From Streptomyces sp. rh34 (GTDB taxonomy: Bacteria > Actinomycetota > Actinomycetes > Streptomycetales > Streptomycetaceae): 64,000 nt of DNA. Below the pieces are notes generated by a model that made no database searches, had not been told where the DNA came from, and was given only the letters and a program-made list of their open reading frames with translations. The position numbers were made by a program, and so were the translations under genes. Below, piece after piece: positions 42,216-51,246 of the stretch (position 1 is the first letter of the stretch; the number at the start of each line of letters is the position of its first letter). The stretch lies in contig NZ_NTGZ01000003.1 of NCBI RefSeq assembly GCF_002551245.1, positions 52,848 to 116,847 of the forward strand, read 5' to 3'.

Positions 42216-42497
42216 ATGGAAGAACCCGAACTCACCCCACGCGACTATGAGCAGATCGTGGTCCAACTGACCGGTGGCGCCCGCGCGGTCGCCGCCGACG
42301 TCCAGCGCCACGCCGCCGCCCTGCCGAAGAACGACGGCCGCGGTGCCTTCGCCGAAATCATCCTTCGCGAAGCCGCCGGACGCCTCTCCCTACCAATACA
42401 AGGCACCGTCCACTGCGCCCAGAACCGCACCAGGCTCGTACGAGCCCTCTACACGCGGCTGGATCGCCTCACCGAACACGCCCCGACCGCCATGTAG
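42216..42497 (+). CDS. DUF6415-like protein, N-terminus possibly frameshifted
   Basis: 93 residues: ELTPRDYEQIVVQLTGGARA VAADVQRHAAALP, then IILREAAGRLSLPIQGTVHC AQNRTRLVRALYTRLDRL. This is the core of a Streptomyces family I know as DUF6415. The usual N-terminus (APYEALVTAVLAWKNP) is present just upstream but in another frame, so a frameshift at about 42222 may have shortened the protein. Confidence 0.65.
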   Translation: MEEPELTPRDYEQIVVQLTGGARAVAADVQRHAAALPKNDGRGAFAEIILREAAGRLSLPIQGTVHCAQNRTRLVRALYTRLDRLTEHAPTAM

Positions 42498-42698
42498 CCG
42501 GCCGTCCCGCCGGTCGGGGTCTCCGGCCCGGGGCTTGGAGTCGGACCGGCCGCCGGGCCCCCGCCGCCGGGTGCCGAGTATCGGCATGGTGGCCATCGCT
42601 CCCTCTCGTAGCCCACCGTTGACAGGCACTGGCCGCTGCTGCGGTGATCATGACAGTTCTCAAAGGCGCCTTTCGAACGCGCTTGTACGGTGGGGGGT

Positions 42699-43370
42699 AT
42701 GGCAGATCAACGGAATGTGGAAGCCTTGGCCGGACAGGCAACTGCGGCGTGGGAGCGTGTAGAGAAGTGGCTGCATGCTCATGCCCCGGCGTCCGCTGCA
42801 CTGCTGCGCCCTGCGGCTGGTGAGGCCGATATCGCGGCTGTGGAGGAGGCGATCGGTGTGACGTTTCCGCCCGCGCTGCGGGCCTGGTACCGGCTTCATG
42901 ACGGGATCGACGATCCTGAGGACGGGAAGAGCTGGTGGCCCGCCGGCTTCCTGCCCGGGGGGCAGGGCTGGTATCGACTGGAGCAACTGCAGAGCGCCTA
43001 TGTGATGCAGACTCGCGATTGGGAACGCGAACCGGGCCGAATTCCGATCTCCTGCACTCCGGACGACATGTGGCATGGGCTCTACCTCGACGCCCGCCCG
43101 GGTGCGCCATCTTGCGGTAATCTCGGCCGATGGGTGGTCGACCGCGAACCGGAACTCATTCCGGAGTCTTCCTCGGGCTGGCCGCTTCAGGAGTGGCTCG
43201 CCGAGATCGCGGACGCCCTGGAACAAGGCCGCTGTCTTATTGAACCCGATGGCCAGCGTGACGAGGACAATTGGCCCGCGTTGACTGTGTGCGGAGGGCT
43301 GACATGGGTGGCCCCTGGGGAAGAGCCTCAGTTTCCCGAGGGCCGGATCCTTTTGGATGCTCCTCGTTGA
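42699..43370 (+). CDS. SMI1/KNR4 (SUKH) family protein, likely immunity protein
   Basis: 223 residues. AAVEEAIGVTFPPALRAWYR LHDGI is the SUKH hallmark (E-x-x-x-G-x-x-P...L-x-x-x-Y...NG/DG). SWWPAGFLPGGQGWYRLEQL, WVVDREPELIPESSSGWPLQ EWLAEIADAL follow. SUKH proteins are common immunity proteins to nuclease toxins. The gene is convergent with, and separated by a perfect terminator from, a large secreted NucA/NucB-type nuclease. ATG 42699 is chosen; GTG 42690 is possible. Confidence 0.88.
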   Translation: MADQRNVEALAGQATAAWERVEKWLHAHAPASAALLRPAAGEADIAAVEEAIGVTFPPALRAWYRLHDGIDDPEDGKSWWPAGFLPGGQGWYRLEQLQSAYVMQTRDWEREPGRIPISCTPDDMWHGLYLDARPGAPSCGNLGRWVVDREPELIPESSSGWPLQEWLAEIADALEQGRCLIEPDGQRDEDNWPALTVCGGLTWVAPGEEPQFPEGRILLDAPR

Positions 43371-43414
43371 GGCTGGGGGTCCGGCAGGGGCAGTGTCCTG
43401 CCGGACCCCCAGCC
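43371..43414. terminator. Perfect bidirectional hairpin terminator
   Basis: An 18-base stem starting GGCTGGGGGTCCGGCAGG pairs without mismatch around an 8-base loop, exactly between the stops of the SUKH and nuclease genes. Confidence 0.9.
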
Positions 43415-43417
43415 GTT

Positions 43418-45415
43418 TTACGGCTTAGGGACGGTGCAGGTCACGGACCCCTTAGAGGCGTCGCAGTGACCGAACTGAGGGAAGCTCACCCAGTAGGGGT
43501 CCTTGTCGAGCAGCCGGTATTTACCGGAAAACCCAGAGCTGAACGCGCCGCCCATCGAGGTCGAATTTATCCAACTCGACATGGCGGAGCGGCCGCAGAC
43601 CTCGTTCCACGTCGGGGCCGCCTTGCGTTCGTCGTCATACAGGTGCCACTCGCCCTGCTTGACGCGGGTGGCGTAAGTCTGCACGCATTCATCGCCCGAA
43701 GCGACCGGATTCAGGCCCCCGATGATGCCACCGGGCATACCGCCGGAGTTGTAGCTGGAGGCATAGGCGAACTCGTCGCACGACACCTTGTCGCCCGCGC
43801 TGATCTCCGGGACGAGCGTGGCGTCCGGGTTGCCGTGTCTGCTCGCCCAGCTTGTGCCGTCACTGTTCTTCGGGCAAATCACGTCCCGGTTCTTGTTCGG
43901 GTCACGGCCAGGGGCGTTCTTGGCAGCCTCCGGCAGGAAGAACATTGGCTTGTTGTGCGCTCTGCTGCCCGGATGGTTCGGCAGCTTGGATTGGATCAGC
44001 CATGCGTGTGCCACCGCGGCCGGAGTCTTGTCGAAGTTCATCACCCACGTCGGAATGTACTTGTGGAACGTGCAGCCCGGCGTGGCGGAAGAAATCTTGT
44101 CGCAGCGGATCTGCGCGCCATCGGCCTGCCAGCGCGAGGCAGCCGGGTTCGCCACCGGCGAGTAGGCGGTGATCTTCGTGGACAAGTCCAGCGTGTCGGC
44201 CTTGTTGGCCCCGCTCCAGGTGTGATCGATCTTCCCGACAGCCGTGTGCGAGAACGGATCCGCACCCAGCCACTCCAGTGCTCCGTCCCACGCATGCGGA
44301 CCGTTGGTGCACCGGTCAGGCATCATGCAGTCGAACCGCACGTCCAGCGTCACCGACACGAACTTCGCATCGACCGCCACCGGCACGAGGGTGATCTGCT
44401 CGGTGAACGTCGCCGAATTCGGCGCCAGCTTCACCTCTTGGCCGACAGCCCACGAGGCGTTCAGGACTTCGCCGGTGGGTTTGCCGTCCTTGACGACGAC
44501 TCCGACGTACTCGAAAGTGAAGCTGCCGATGCACGCCTCGTACCGCTTGATGTGCGAGTTCCCGAAGCCCGCGCACCAGTCGACCAGATGAGGCAGCGCC
44601 GCCGTCGTCCCCTTGGTGAGGGCGGCCCGGGTCTTCTTACTGTCGTCCGGCACCAGACGTGAACACGGCTGAATGTTTGTCTTCTCGTTCACCTCACCAC
44701 AGTTCCACCCATCTGCCGCGCTACGTCCCATGGGCGGCACAGCCGGCGGTACCGGCTGTACGTCCGGCTGAGCGATAGCCTGTGGCTGCTGGTGGCCATC
44801 CTGATTGAGGGGCGGAGCGTCCTTGTTGGGCTCGAGCAGTTTGATGTCGACAGCCCGGTTGCGGATCTTGAAGTTGACCCACGGGGACCACTCGGTCTCA
44901 TACAGCCCGCCGTCGTAGGCAGAAGTGTGGAAGGCGTAAGTGACGCCTGGCTTCAGCCTCCCGTGTGAGACCTTGACTTCAGCCGTCGAGCCGGATGACA
45001 CATACTTGGACACGAGGACACCGAACTGGCTGTCATCAAGTTTTACTTGTGTTTTCGGCTTGCCGAAAGAATCGGTCGTGTAGACCTCGAACGTCAGGTT
45101 CGCTTTGTCGTTGTCCTTGTCGGTCACCGTGTTGCGCAGGACCGTCTCGGTGGTGTTGACCTGCCATACCCCGCCCGCCTGAGTCCAGGTCGGGCCAGCC
45201 TGTGGGTTCTTGCCCGACACTGGGCGGTTGCCCGCCAGGACGTTGCTCTCCGGACCTGCTGCAGGGCGAGATGAAGGAGCGGCATTGGGAGTGGAAGCGG
45301 GAGGCAAGTCGGGCTCAGGTGCAGCGGTTGCTATTCCGGATCCCAGGAATAGAGCAGCCGCGACAACCATGGCTATACGAGCTGTCATGCCTTTTCGTCT
45401 AGCTAAGCTGGACAC
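43418..45415 (-). CDS. Large secreted NucA/NucB-domain nuclease
   Basis: 665 residues. A signal peptide (ARIAMVVAAALFLGSGIATA, cut near A-A-P) is followed by a Pro/Ser linker, a fibronectin/Ig-like beta domain (LTFEVYTTDSFGKPKTQVKL, TYAFHTSAYDGGLYETEWSP), a long middle domain with several Cys, and a C-terminal nuclease region with CDEFAYASSYNSGGMPGG (about 565-582) and VCGRSAMSSWINSTSMGG. CDE-x-x-x-AS-x-x-x-GG is the NucA/NucB core. Such large multidomain nucleases can act as antibacterial toxins. The convergent SUKH gene fits an immunity partner. GTG 45415 or ATG 45388 may start it. Confidence 0.88.
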   Translation of the reverse strand: MSSLARRKGMTARIAMVVAAALFLGSGIATAAPEPDLPPASTPNAAPSSRPAAGPESNVLAGNRPVSGKNPQAGPTWTQAGGVWQVNTTETVLRNTVTDKDNDKANLTFEVYTTDSFGKPKTQVKLDDSQFGVLVSKYVSSGSTAEVKVSHGRLKPGVTYAFHTSAYDGGLYETEWSPWVNFKIRNRAVDIKLLEPNKDAPPLNQDGHQQPQAIAQPDVQPVPPAVPPMGRSAADGWNCGEVNEKTNIQPCSRLVPDDSKKTRAALTKGTTAALPHLVDWCAGFGNSHIKRYEACIGSFTFEYVGVVVKDGKPTGEVLNASWAVGQEVKLAPNSATFTEQITLVPVAVDAKFVSVTLDVRFDCMMPDRCTNGPHAWDGALEWLGADPFSHTAVGKIDHTWSGANKADTLDLSTKITAYSPVANPAASRWQADGAQIRCDKISSATPGCTFHKYIPTWVMNFDKTPAAVAHAWLIQSKLPNHPGSRAHNKPMFFLPEAAKNAPGRDPNKNRDVICPKNSDGTSWASRHGNPDATLVPEISAGDKVSCDEFAYASSYNSGGMPGGIIGGLNPVASGDECVQTYATRVKQGEWHLYDDERKAAPTWNEVCGRSAMSSWINSTSMGGAFSSGFSGKYRLLDKDPYWVSFPQFGHCDASKGSVTCTVPKP

Positions 45416-45599
45416 GTAGTTGCAGCCCTCACTCTTGGTGGTCGATTCGTCGCGCTGTCCACCTTCTTAGGTGCTACTGCGCTCACGCATCAACGCCACC
45501 TATTCGGACATCCCTGAACGTTCGACAGGAACCAGATGTGACGCTGCACACGGTTGCGGAACTCTCGGTCACGATCAGGTTGCACTCTTGCTGCAGAGC

Positions 45600-45743
45600 A
45601 ACGGTGTGAAGGTCGGGTGGAAGACAAAGACCGGCTACACGCTGGGAGTCCGACTCAAGCGCTACCGGTCGAAGTGGCAGCAGGGAACCATCGACCCGGC
45701 TGAGCTGGCGTCCCTCGAAAGTCGCCCGCCGGTCAGGCGCTGA
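45600..45743 (+). pseudogene. Possible fragment of a helicase-associated domain
   Basis: YTLGVRLKRYRSKWQQGTID PAELASLESR fits the helicase-associated repeat pattern (LG-x-W-x-x-x-QR-x-x-Y-x-x-G-x-L-x-x-x-x-x-x-x-LE) found in the helicase-like genes near Streptomyces telomeres. Only one repeat remains and the 5' side is not coding-like. Confidence 0.4.
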
Positions 45744-45919
45744 CTTCCCACGCGCCTGAAATGAGGAGCCGCCGACGCCCCGGTGGGCAACGACGATGCA
45801 GCGTGTCCACGGCCTCCACGCCGCTGCCCAGCGGAACAGCCTGGGGACGACCCGGCCTCGGCTGCTGCTGCCTTTCCGGATCGACCAGGCGAGTGGAAGC
45901 GCGGATTCCAACCCGGACA

Positions 45920-46972
45920 ATGTCAGCCCGTGTTCCATTTCCTGAGCCCCGGCCCGACTCGCCGCCGGACGCTCCACTGCCCTCGACGTCCGTGCCGCAG
46001 GTCGCCGAGGGCGCCCAGCCCGCACCGCGGATGGCCGTGGTCTCCAACAACTCCCAGATCGTGCCGCCCGGCATGCCCGCCTCCTCGGTCAACCTGCTGC
46101 CCGGCGTGGACGGCACCCGCCACAAGACCGGCTTGAGCGTCCTCAACCAGCTACTGCTCGACGTCCTCGCCCCGCTCGACGGGATCCAGGACGTGGCGCT
46201 GTGCGGCAACGGCTTCCTGCCCCCGGCCTCGCCGCACGGGCCGTTCCTCTACTGCGACCACCCGGCGATGGCCGCGGCCGCCAACAGCCTCCAGCACCTC
46301 TTCCACGTCCACGGCCCGCGCCCCGGCGAGCGCCTGACCCTCCCGGCCTCGCCCGCAGAGATGGTCACGTCCGGCCAGGTCGGGTGGGTGCGGATCGACG
46401 ACGACTTCGAGTACGAGACGCTGACCACCCACGCCGCGTTCCTGGCCGACCCCGGCGACACTGAGCTCTCCCCGCTCACCCAGCCGCCCACCGACCAGGA
46501 CCAGGACCAGGCCCTCGCCGAAGTCCGGGTCGCACTGCCGCAGCTGGGCCGCGAGCTGCTGGCCACCGGCACCGGGATGCTCGCGTGCAGCATCCACGAG
46601 TACCTCTCCGGCCCGCTCGGCCCCCACCGCGCAGTGCTGCGACTCAAGGACGGCCCCAACGGCAAGCTCCTGCAGTTCGCCTGGGACGTCACCACCGCCG
46701 ACTTCGTGCAGGTCGAGGCCACCGGCCGCGAGGAGGCGATGGCCGCCTACCCCTTCGGCGCCGAGATGTTCTTCCAGGACTACCTCGCCCTGCTCCAAGG
46801 ACGCCTGCAAGTGTGGGACGTGGCCGGCGGCGCGATGGAGTGCTGGCACATCGGCCGCCCCCTCGACAGCCTCGTCTACGCCTTCTTCGGCATCTACGGC
46901 GAGCACCAGCGCCCCGACCTCGCCGCCCTGTCCTACCTGCACCTGGCCGCAGGGATCGCCGCGCCGGCGTGA
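45920..46972 (+). CDS. Hypothetical protein upstream of a kinase-like gene
   Basis: Up to 350 residues depending on start. From about residue 40 the sequence is well-formed: SVNLLPGVDGTRHKTGLSVL NQLLLDVLAPLDGIQDVALC, FEYETLTTHAAFLADPGDTE, FAWDVTTADFVQVEATGREE, EMFFQDYLALLQGRLQVWDV. The fold is mixed alpha/beta. I do not recognise the family. The stop overlaps the GTG of the kinase-like gene. Starts at 45920 or 46031 are possible. Confidence 0.65.
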   Translation: MSARVPFPEPRPDSPPDAPLPSTSVPQVAEGAQPAPRMAVVSNNSQIVPPGMPASSVNLLPGVDGTRHKTGLSVLNQLLLDVLAPLDGIQDVALCGNGFLPPASPHGPFLYCDHPAMAAAANSLQHLFHVHGPRPGERLTLPASPAEMVTSGQVGWVRIDDDFEYETLTTHAAFLADPGDTELSPLTQPPTDQDQDQALAEVRVALPQLGRELLATGTGMLACSIHEYLSGPLGPHRAVLRLKDGPNGKLLQFAWDVTTADFVQVEATGREEAMAAYPFGAEMFFQDYLALLQGRLQVWDVAGGAMECWHIGRPLDSLVYAFFGIYGEHQRPDLAALSYLHLAAGIAAPA

Positions 46973-47712
46973 ACGGCAGGATCAGCGTGCTCAGCGCCCG
47001 GTACACCGCCGCGGTGTTCACCGTGCACCGGCCGCCGCCGGAGGTCCCGCTGGTGCTCAAGCTTCACTCCGATCCGGCCGCGTACGCCGGGGAGACCCTG
47101 GCGTACGCACTCCTGGCCGACACCGCACCAGTCGCCCGGCTGTACGCGGAAGGAGAAAAGTCTCTGTCGCTGCTGCTGGAGTACCTGCCCGAGCCCGCCG
47201 ACTGGACCTTGTCGGCCATGCCCGCCGTACTGGCCGAACGCGTCGCCGCCGTCCACACGGCCTCACTGCGACTGCCCACCGAGGCCACCGACGCACTGGC
47301 CGGCTTCACCCTCTCCGCCTTGCACGGCGCCCCGGCCCCGGCCTGGATCACGAACCCGGCGGCCTACACCGAGGTGCTGGCCGCACACCTGGACGCCTAC
47401 GGCACCGAGCTGGTGCCGCTGGGCCACCTCGACCTCAAGCCCCAGCACCTGCGCAGGCGCCCGGACGGCGAGGTGGTCCTCCTCGACGTGGAGAGCGTGC
47501 GCCCGGACGTGACCGGACTGATCGATCTGATCACCCTGCCCGCCGTCCTGCGGCAGGCCGGACACGAGCTCAGCCCGGCCCGGGTGCTGGGCCTGTACCT
47601 GGACGCCACCGCCGCGCTCGGCGCCCGCTGGACAGCCGGCACGCTGAAGAACGCCCTGCACGCGTACGCGGCGGCCACCGGACTGGAAAGCCTGCACGGC
47701 CTGAACGGGTAG
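46969..47712 (+). CDS. Aminoglycoside phosphotransferase-like kinase
   Basis: 247 residues. HLDLKPQHLRRRPDGEVVLL DVESVRPD is the APH/choline-kinase catalytic loop plus D-x-E metal motif (H-x-D-x-x-P-x-H...LLDxE). An ATP-lobe with VPLVLKLHSDPAAYAGETLA precedes it, including the Lys and Glu. The N-terminal Gly loop is short. Coupled (GTGA) to the upstream unknown gene. Substrate unknown: small molecule or protein. Confidence 0.78.
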   Translation: MNGRISVLSARYTAAVFTVHRPPPEVPLVLKLHSDPAAYAGETLAYALLADTAPVARLYAEGEKSLSLLLEYLPEPADWTLSAMPAVLAERVAAVHTASLRLPTEATDALAGFTLSALHGAPAPAWITNPAAYTEVLAAHLDAYGTELVPLGHLDLKPQHLRRRPDGEVVLLDVESVRPDVTGLIDLITLPAVLRQAGHELSPARVLGLYLDATAALGARWTAGTLKNALHAYAAATGLESLHGLNG

Positions 47713-47720
47713 ACGCGGAG

Positions 47721-47765
47721 CGCCCGCTGCCCCGCCGGCCGAGATGGTCGGCGGGGCAGCGGGCG
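47721..47765. terminator. Bidirectional hairpin terminator
   Basis: CGCCCGCTGCCCCGCCG pairs perfectly with CGGCGGGGCAGCGGGCG around 11 bases, between two convergent genes. Confidence 0.85.
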
Positions 47766-47776
47766 TTCGGCGGGTT

Positions 47777-48136
47777 CTACGGGCCCTCGACGCCGACAAT
47801 CGTGCCGAACGGATCGCGCAGCTGAGCGATGCGCCGGCCGGGCTCAATGGTCAGCGGGCCGCGGTGATGCTCGCAGCCGGCCGCCAACAGCCGCTCGCGG
47901 ACCTGATCGACGTCATCCACACCCCAGTACACGACCGGGCTCCCCCCGCGAGGGTTGCGCTCGTCGTCCACCGGATGGAAGCCCACCTCAACCCCACCGA
48001 TCTCCACCCAGGCGTAGACGGCACCGGTGTCGCTGACCTCCATTTTCACGGGCACGTCCAGGAGCTCACCCCACCACCGCGCCGACGCCTCCGGATCCAC
48101 AGCAAAGGTCATCACGGTACGAACGGTGCTGAACAC
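47777..48136 (-). CDS. VOC-family (glyoxalase/bleomycin-resistance fold) protein
   Basis: 119 residues from GTG 48136 with an optimal GGAGGTG upstream. FAVDPEASARWWGELLDVPV, YAWVEIGGVEVGFHPVDDER, VYWGVDDVDQVRERLLAAGC, and RRIAQLRDPFGTIVGVEGP follow the beta-alpha-beta-beta-beta order of VOC proteins. The Arg/Asp-Pro-x-G end motif is present. Could bind a small toxic compound or act as an isomerase-type enzyme; metal ligands are not obvious. Confidence 0.9.
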   Translation of the reverse strand: MFSTVRTVMTFAVDPEASARWWGELLDVPVKMEVSDTGAVYAWVEIGGVEVGFHPVDDERNPRGGSPVVYWGVDDVDQVRERLLAAGCEHHRGPLTIEPGRRIAQLRDPFGTIVGVEGP

Positions 48137-48707
48137 AGCCCACCTCCACGATCTACTCGACAAAACGCTTCGCCCGAAACGCTTCCCGGACACCCCGTTC
48201 ATCTCCCGGCCGCAACTCTGCCCAAGAAGGTGTTCACGAAGAATGTCGAGGGCCGCGTCACCACTCCCTCGACGAGGAGTATCCCGCGACCCACATGACT
48301 GTCCGCCGACATCGAACCCAGTCGTTCAGTTTCCTTGCCAGTGAACCTGGGCGTACGAGGGGCGCCACCTTCTGACGTTCCGTCCCCCCTGGGTGGAGCA
48401 GCCGGAGTCGCTCTTGCTCGCCCGGCGGAGACAGGTTCAGTACGCGGAAGGATGCTGACCGGCCTCGTCGACTGAGAGTCTCGAAGCGCGGCCGGTCCGG
48501 GCCGCGGACGTAAGGAGCGCAGATGTCCATGGCCGGGCCGCCATCGTCAGAAGGCGAGCGCGCTTGGACCGGTGGAACGCTGACCACCCGCGGTCTGCGG
48601 CTGAACCGTCCTCCTGAGGTGATCGACACCTCGGCGTTCTGTCACCGTACGCCGTGCTGACCGGCCATCATGGTCCGGGACCGTTGCCCTTTTTGGAGGC
48701 CCTGCCC
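48137..48707. other. No gene recognised
   Basis: About 570 bases with promoters presumably at both ends. Short frames lack domains. No RNA gene recognised. Confidence 0.45.
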
Positions 48708-49439
48708 ATGAACCGTCGCATCATCCTGGCACCTGTGCTTGCCGCCGCGCTGGCCACGGCCCTCGCCGCCTGCACCACCGAGCCGAACGTCGCCCAGGAC
48801 GACAAGCCGTCCGTACCGGCGGCGTCGCAGACCGCGAGTCCCGGTGCCCCCGGCGGACCGGCCGACGGCACCCCCCTTGCGGAAGCGATCGGGCAACTGG
48901 AGGTCGCCCCCGAGGCCACGGGCGGATACGACCGCAAGGCCTTCAAGCACTGGAACGCCGGCCTCGACCCCGACGACGGATGCGACACCCGGGAGGAGGT
49001 GCTCCTCGCCGAAGCCGTGAAGCCCCCGACGAAGGGCGCCGGATGCAAGCTGTCCGGAGGGGAATGGCTCTCCTACTACGACGGCGTCACCGTTACCGAC
49101 CCGGGCAAGCTTGACCTCGATCACATGGTGCCCTTGGAAGAGTCCTGGTCATCCGGGGCGCAGGACTGGGAGGCGGACCGCCGTGAGGCCTACGCCAACG
49201 ACGTGGAAGCGGAACGGTCGCTTGTGGCCGTGACGTTCAAGACCAACCGGTCCAAGGGGAGCAAGGACCCTGCGGAGTGGCTGCCCCCGTCCGCGTCCGC
49301 CCACTGCATCTACACGGCCGACTGGACCGCCACCAAGCTCCGATGGAGCCTTACCGCGGACCAGGCCGAGGTCGACAAGCTACTGCTCCTCGCGGACGGC
49401 TGCCCGGACACAACGGTCACCTTCACCCCGGCAGCCTGA
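48708..49439 (+). CDS. Secreted lipoprotein HNH nuclease (DUF1524-like)
   Basis: 243 residues, ATG after GGAGGC. A lipoprotein signal (MNRRIILAPVLAAALATALA AC, lipobox LAAC) and a Pro/Ser linker precede an HNH domain: KLDLDHMVPLEESWSSGAQD W, AYANDVEAERSLVAVTFKTN RSKGSKDPAEWLPP, then HCIYTADWTATKLRWSLTAD. D-H and the N-x-x-K residues are the catalytic ones of the GmrSD/DUF1524-type HNH. Exported, so it probably degrades extracellular DNA. Most of the same domain, with a ~25-residue internal deletion, survives as a fragment at 30220. Confidence 0.92.
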   Translation: MNRRIILAPVLAAALATALAACTTEPNVAQDDKPSVPAASQTASPGAPGGPADGTPLAEAIGQLEVAPEATGGYDRKAFKHWNAGLDPDDGCDTREEVLLAEAVKPPTKGAGCKLSGGEWLSYYDGVTVTDPGKLDLDHMVPLEESWSSGAQDWEADRREAYANDVEAERSLVAVTFKTNRSKGSKDPAEWLPPSASAHCIYTADWTATKLRWSLTADQAEVDKLLLLADGCPDTTVTFTPAA

Positions 49440-49539
49440 CGATCGGCACCAGCAAGGCCTGAACCACCGACTACCTGCCGGCGGACCGGGTGGTGTGCGA
49501 CGTGCACGAGTGGCGCCCCGAAACCCTCGACCGCCTGGG

Positions 49540-50344
49540 CGGTGGCTTTGCCGTAGAGGCGGGTGTCGGTGACCGTGACGGCCTGCTCGGCGCCCCAGGT
49601 GGCGGGGTCGCCGAAGACGAACTCCCCGCCGTGCTTGGGCGGCCGTCCGCCCTTCGGATGGGCCAGGAGGAACTCCTCCCGCGAGGGCGCCGGGCGGCGC
49701 ATCACCCGGTCCGAACGGGTCCGGCCCAGGACCTCGACGGGCAGGCCGGACAGCAGATAGGCGATGCGCGGGGCGTCGTAGCCGGCGTCCAGCACGACCA
49801 GGATCTTCGGGTCTCCTTCGGTCCACTGGCCTGCGGCGACGAGCCGTTCGACCACCTCGCGGACCTGGTCGGCGGTGACAGCGGCCAGGTCGGCGCCGGG
49901 GGCCAGGCGGACCGCGTCCAGAAACGCGGTCCAGGAGGTGCGTCCGCTTTCGAGGGCGACGACGACCGAGTACGGCCAGCCGGGCATCATCTGGTGCTTG
50001 GCGCTGCCGCGGCCGTAGGTGTGGCAGAACGACCGGTCCGGCACGGTCCCGGCGTCCGGCCGAAGCCACGGCGAGACATCGACGGCCAGCACCAGCCGGC
50101 CGTCCGCTGCCCGGGGCAGCGGCACCCCGGCCCAGACCCGCCGCAGCCGGGCGACGTCCACCCCTCCGCGATTCAGACCGGCGTAGAGGGCGCCGTGACC
50201 CCGGCGGTGCTCGGGCGCCAGCGCGAGGTCGACCAGCGACCGCACCGGCCCGTCGGTGCACAGCACCGCGTCCGTCAGCTCGAACAACGCGTCCGCGCGG
50301 GCGGTCAGGCAGTCGTAGAAGTCGGTCCGGAACCGCGACAACAC
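49540..50344 (-). pseudogene. Truncated Streptomyces IS transposase (NF041680-like)
   Basis: From V/MLSRFRTDFYDCLTARADA the frame continues cleanly through LAPEHRRGHGALYAGLNRGG, LVLAVDVSPWLRPDAGTVPD (first Asp), VVLDAGYDAPRIAYLLSGLP (second Asp), and GGRPPKHGGEFVFGDPATWG, then diverges after YGKATAQAV at about 49540. The C-terminal ~180 residues with the last acid are missing, cut off by the sequence next to the HNH gene. Confidence 0.85.
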
Positions 50345-50502
50345 GGTCAGGGACTCGACGCGAACAGCGTCGTGCAGGAGACTCACCCTCGCGGCCTTGG
50401 CATGATCAACAGCGTCTCGACAACGCACATGATCACACCAAGGCCGCACCGTTGTCTCATCGCCCACTAATGGCCAACCGGCCCTTCAACAGGGGACGTT
50501 AA

Positions 50503-51194
50503 AAAAACAAGCTCAAGGCGGCTCCGACGCCGCCCGCCTGACCCGCCCTCAGATTGCCGCCGCCCTCCGGCGTGCCGGCCGCCAGCGGGGAATCGAGGCC
50601 GAGACCGAGCGGCTCCGGGAGATCTTTCGAGCCGAGTGGGCTTACCATCCGCCGCTGGTGGAGAAGGCTCTGGGCCGGCAGATGCTTGCGCTCCTCGCCC
50701 AGCTGGAAGCCGCCTGCACCGCCGTGGACGACCTTGCCCAGGCCGCAGAGGAGGCCTTCCTCCAACACGAGGACGCGGAGATCATCCTGAGCTTCCCAGG
50801 ACTCGGAACCCAGCTTGGAGCCCGCGTGCTGGCCGAGTTAGGCGACGATCGGAACCGGTTCGCCAATGCCCGCGGGCTGAAAGCTTATGCCGGGTCGTCG
50901 CCCATCACCCGGGCCTCCGGCAAGAAGTCTGCCGTCACCCGCCGCCGCATCAAGAACGACCGGCTCAACCACGTCGGCTACCTCTGGGCCTTCTCAGCCC
51001 TTCGCGCCTCACCCGGGGCCATGGTCCGCTATCGCCACCGCCGCGACGAACGCGGCGACTGGCACGCTTCCGCCCTGCGTAACGTGTTCAACGGCTTGAT
51101 CGGCCAGCTCCACCACTGCCTTCAGCACCGTGAACAGTTTGATGAAGCCGCAGCCTTCCCGGCCTCGGTCATCCAGGTCTCGCGGGCGGCGTGA
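50503..51194 (+). pseudogene. 5'-truncated IS110-family transposase
   Basis: About 230 codons. LTRPQIAAALRRAGRQRGIE, LEAACTAVDDLAQAAEEAFL, LSFPGLGTQLGARVLAELGD and GLKAYAGSSPITRASGKKSA form the Transposase_20 domain of IS110 elements, which includes the serine used with the N-terminal DEDD domain. That N-terminal half is missing. The remnant abuts the previous dead transposase. Confidence 0.9.
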
Positions 51195-51246
51195 GGGAAA
51201 CTGCCCCCACCTGCTCAGAAGGGCCGTGCGCCGGTGTCACGCGGGG

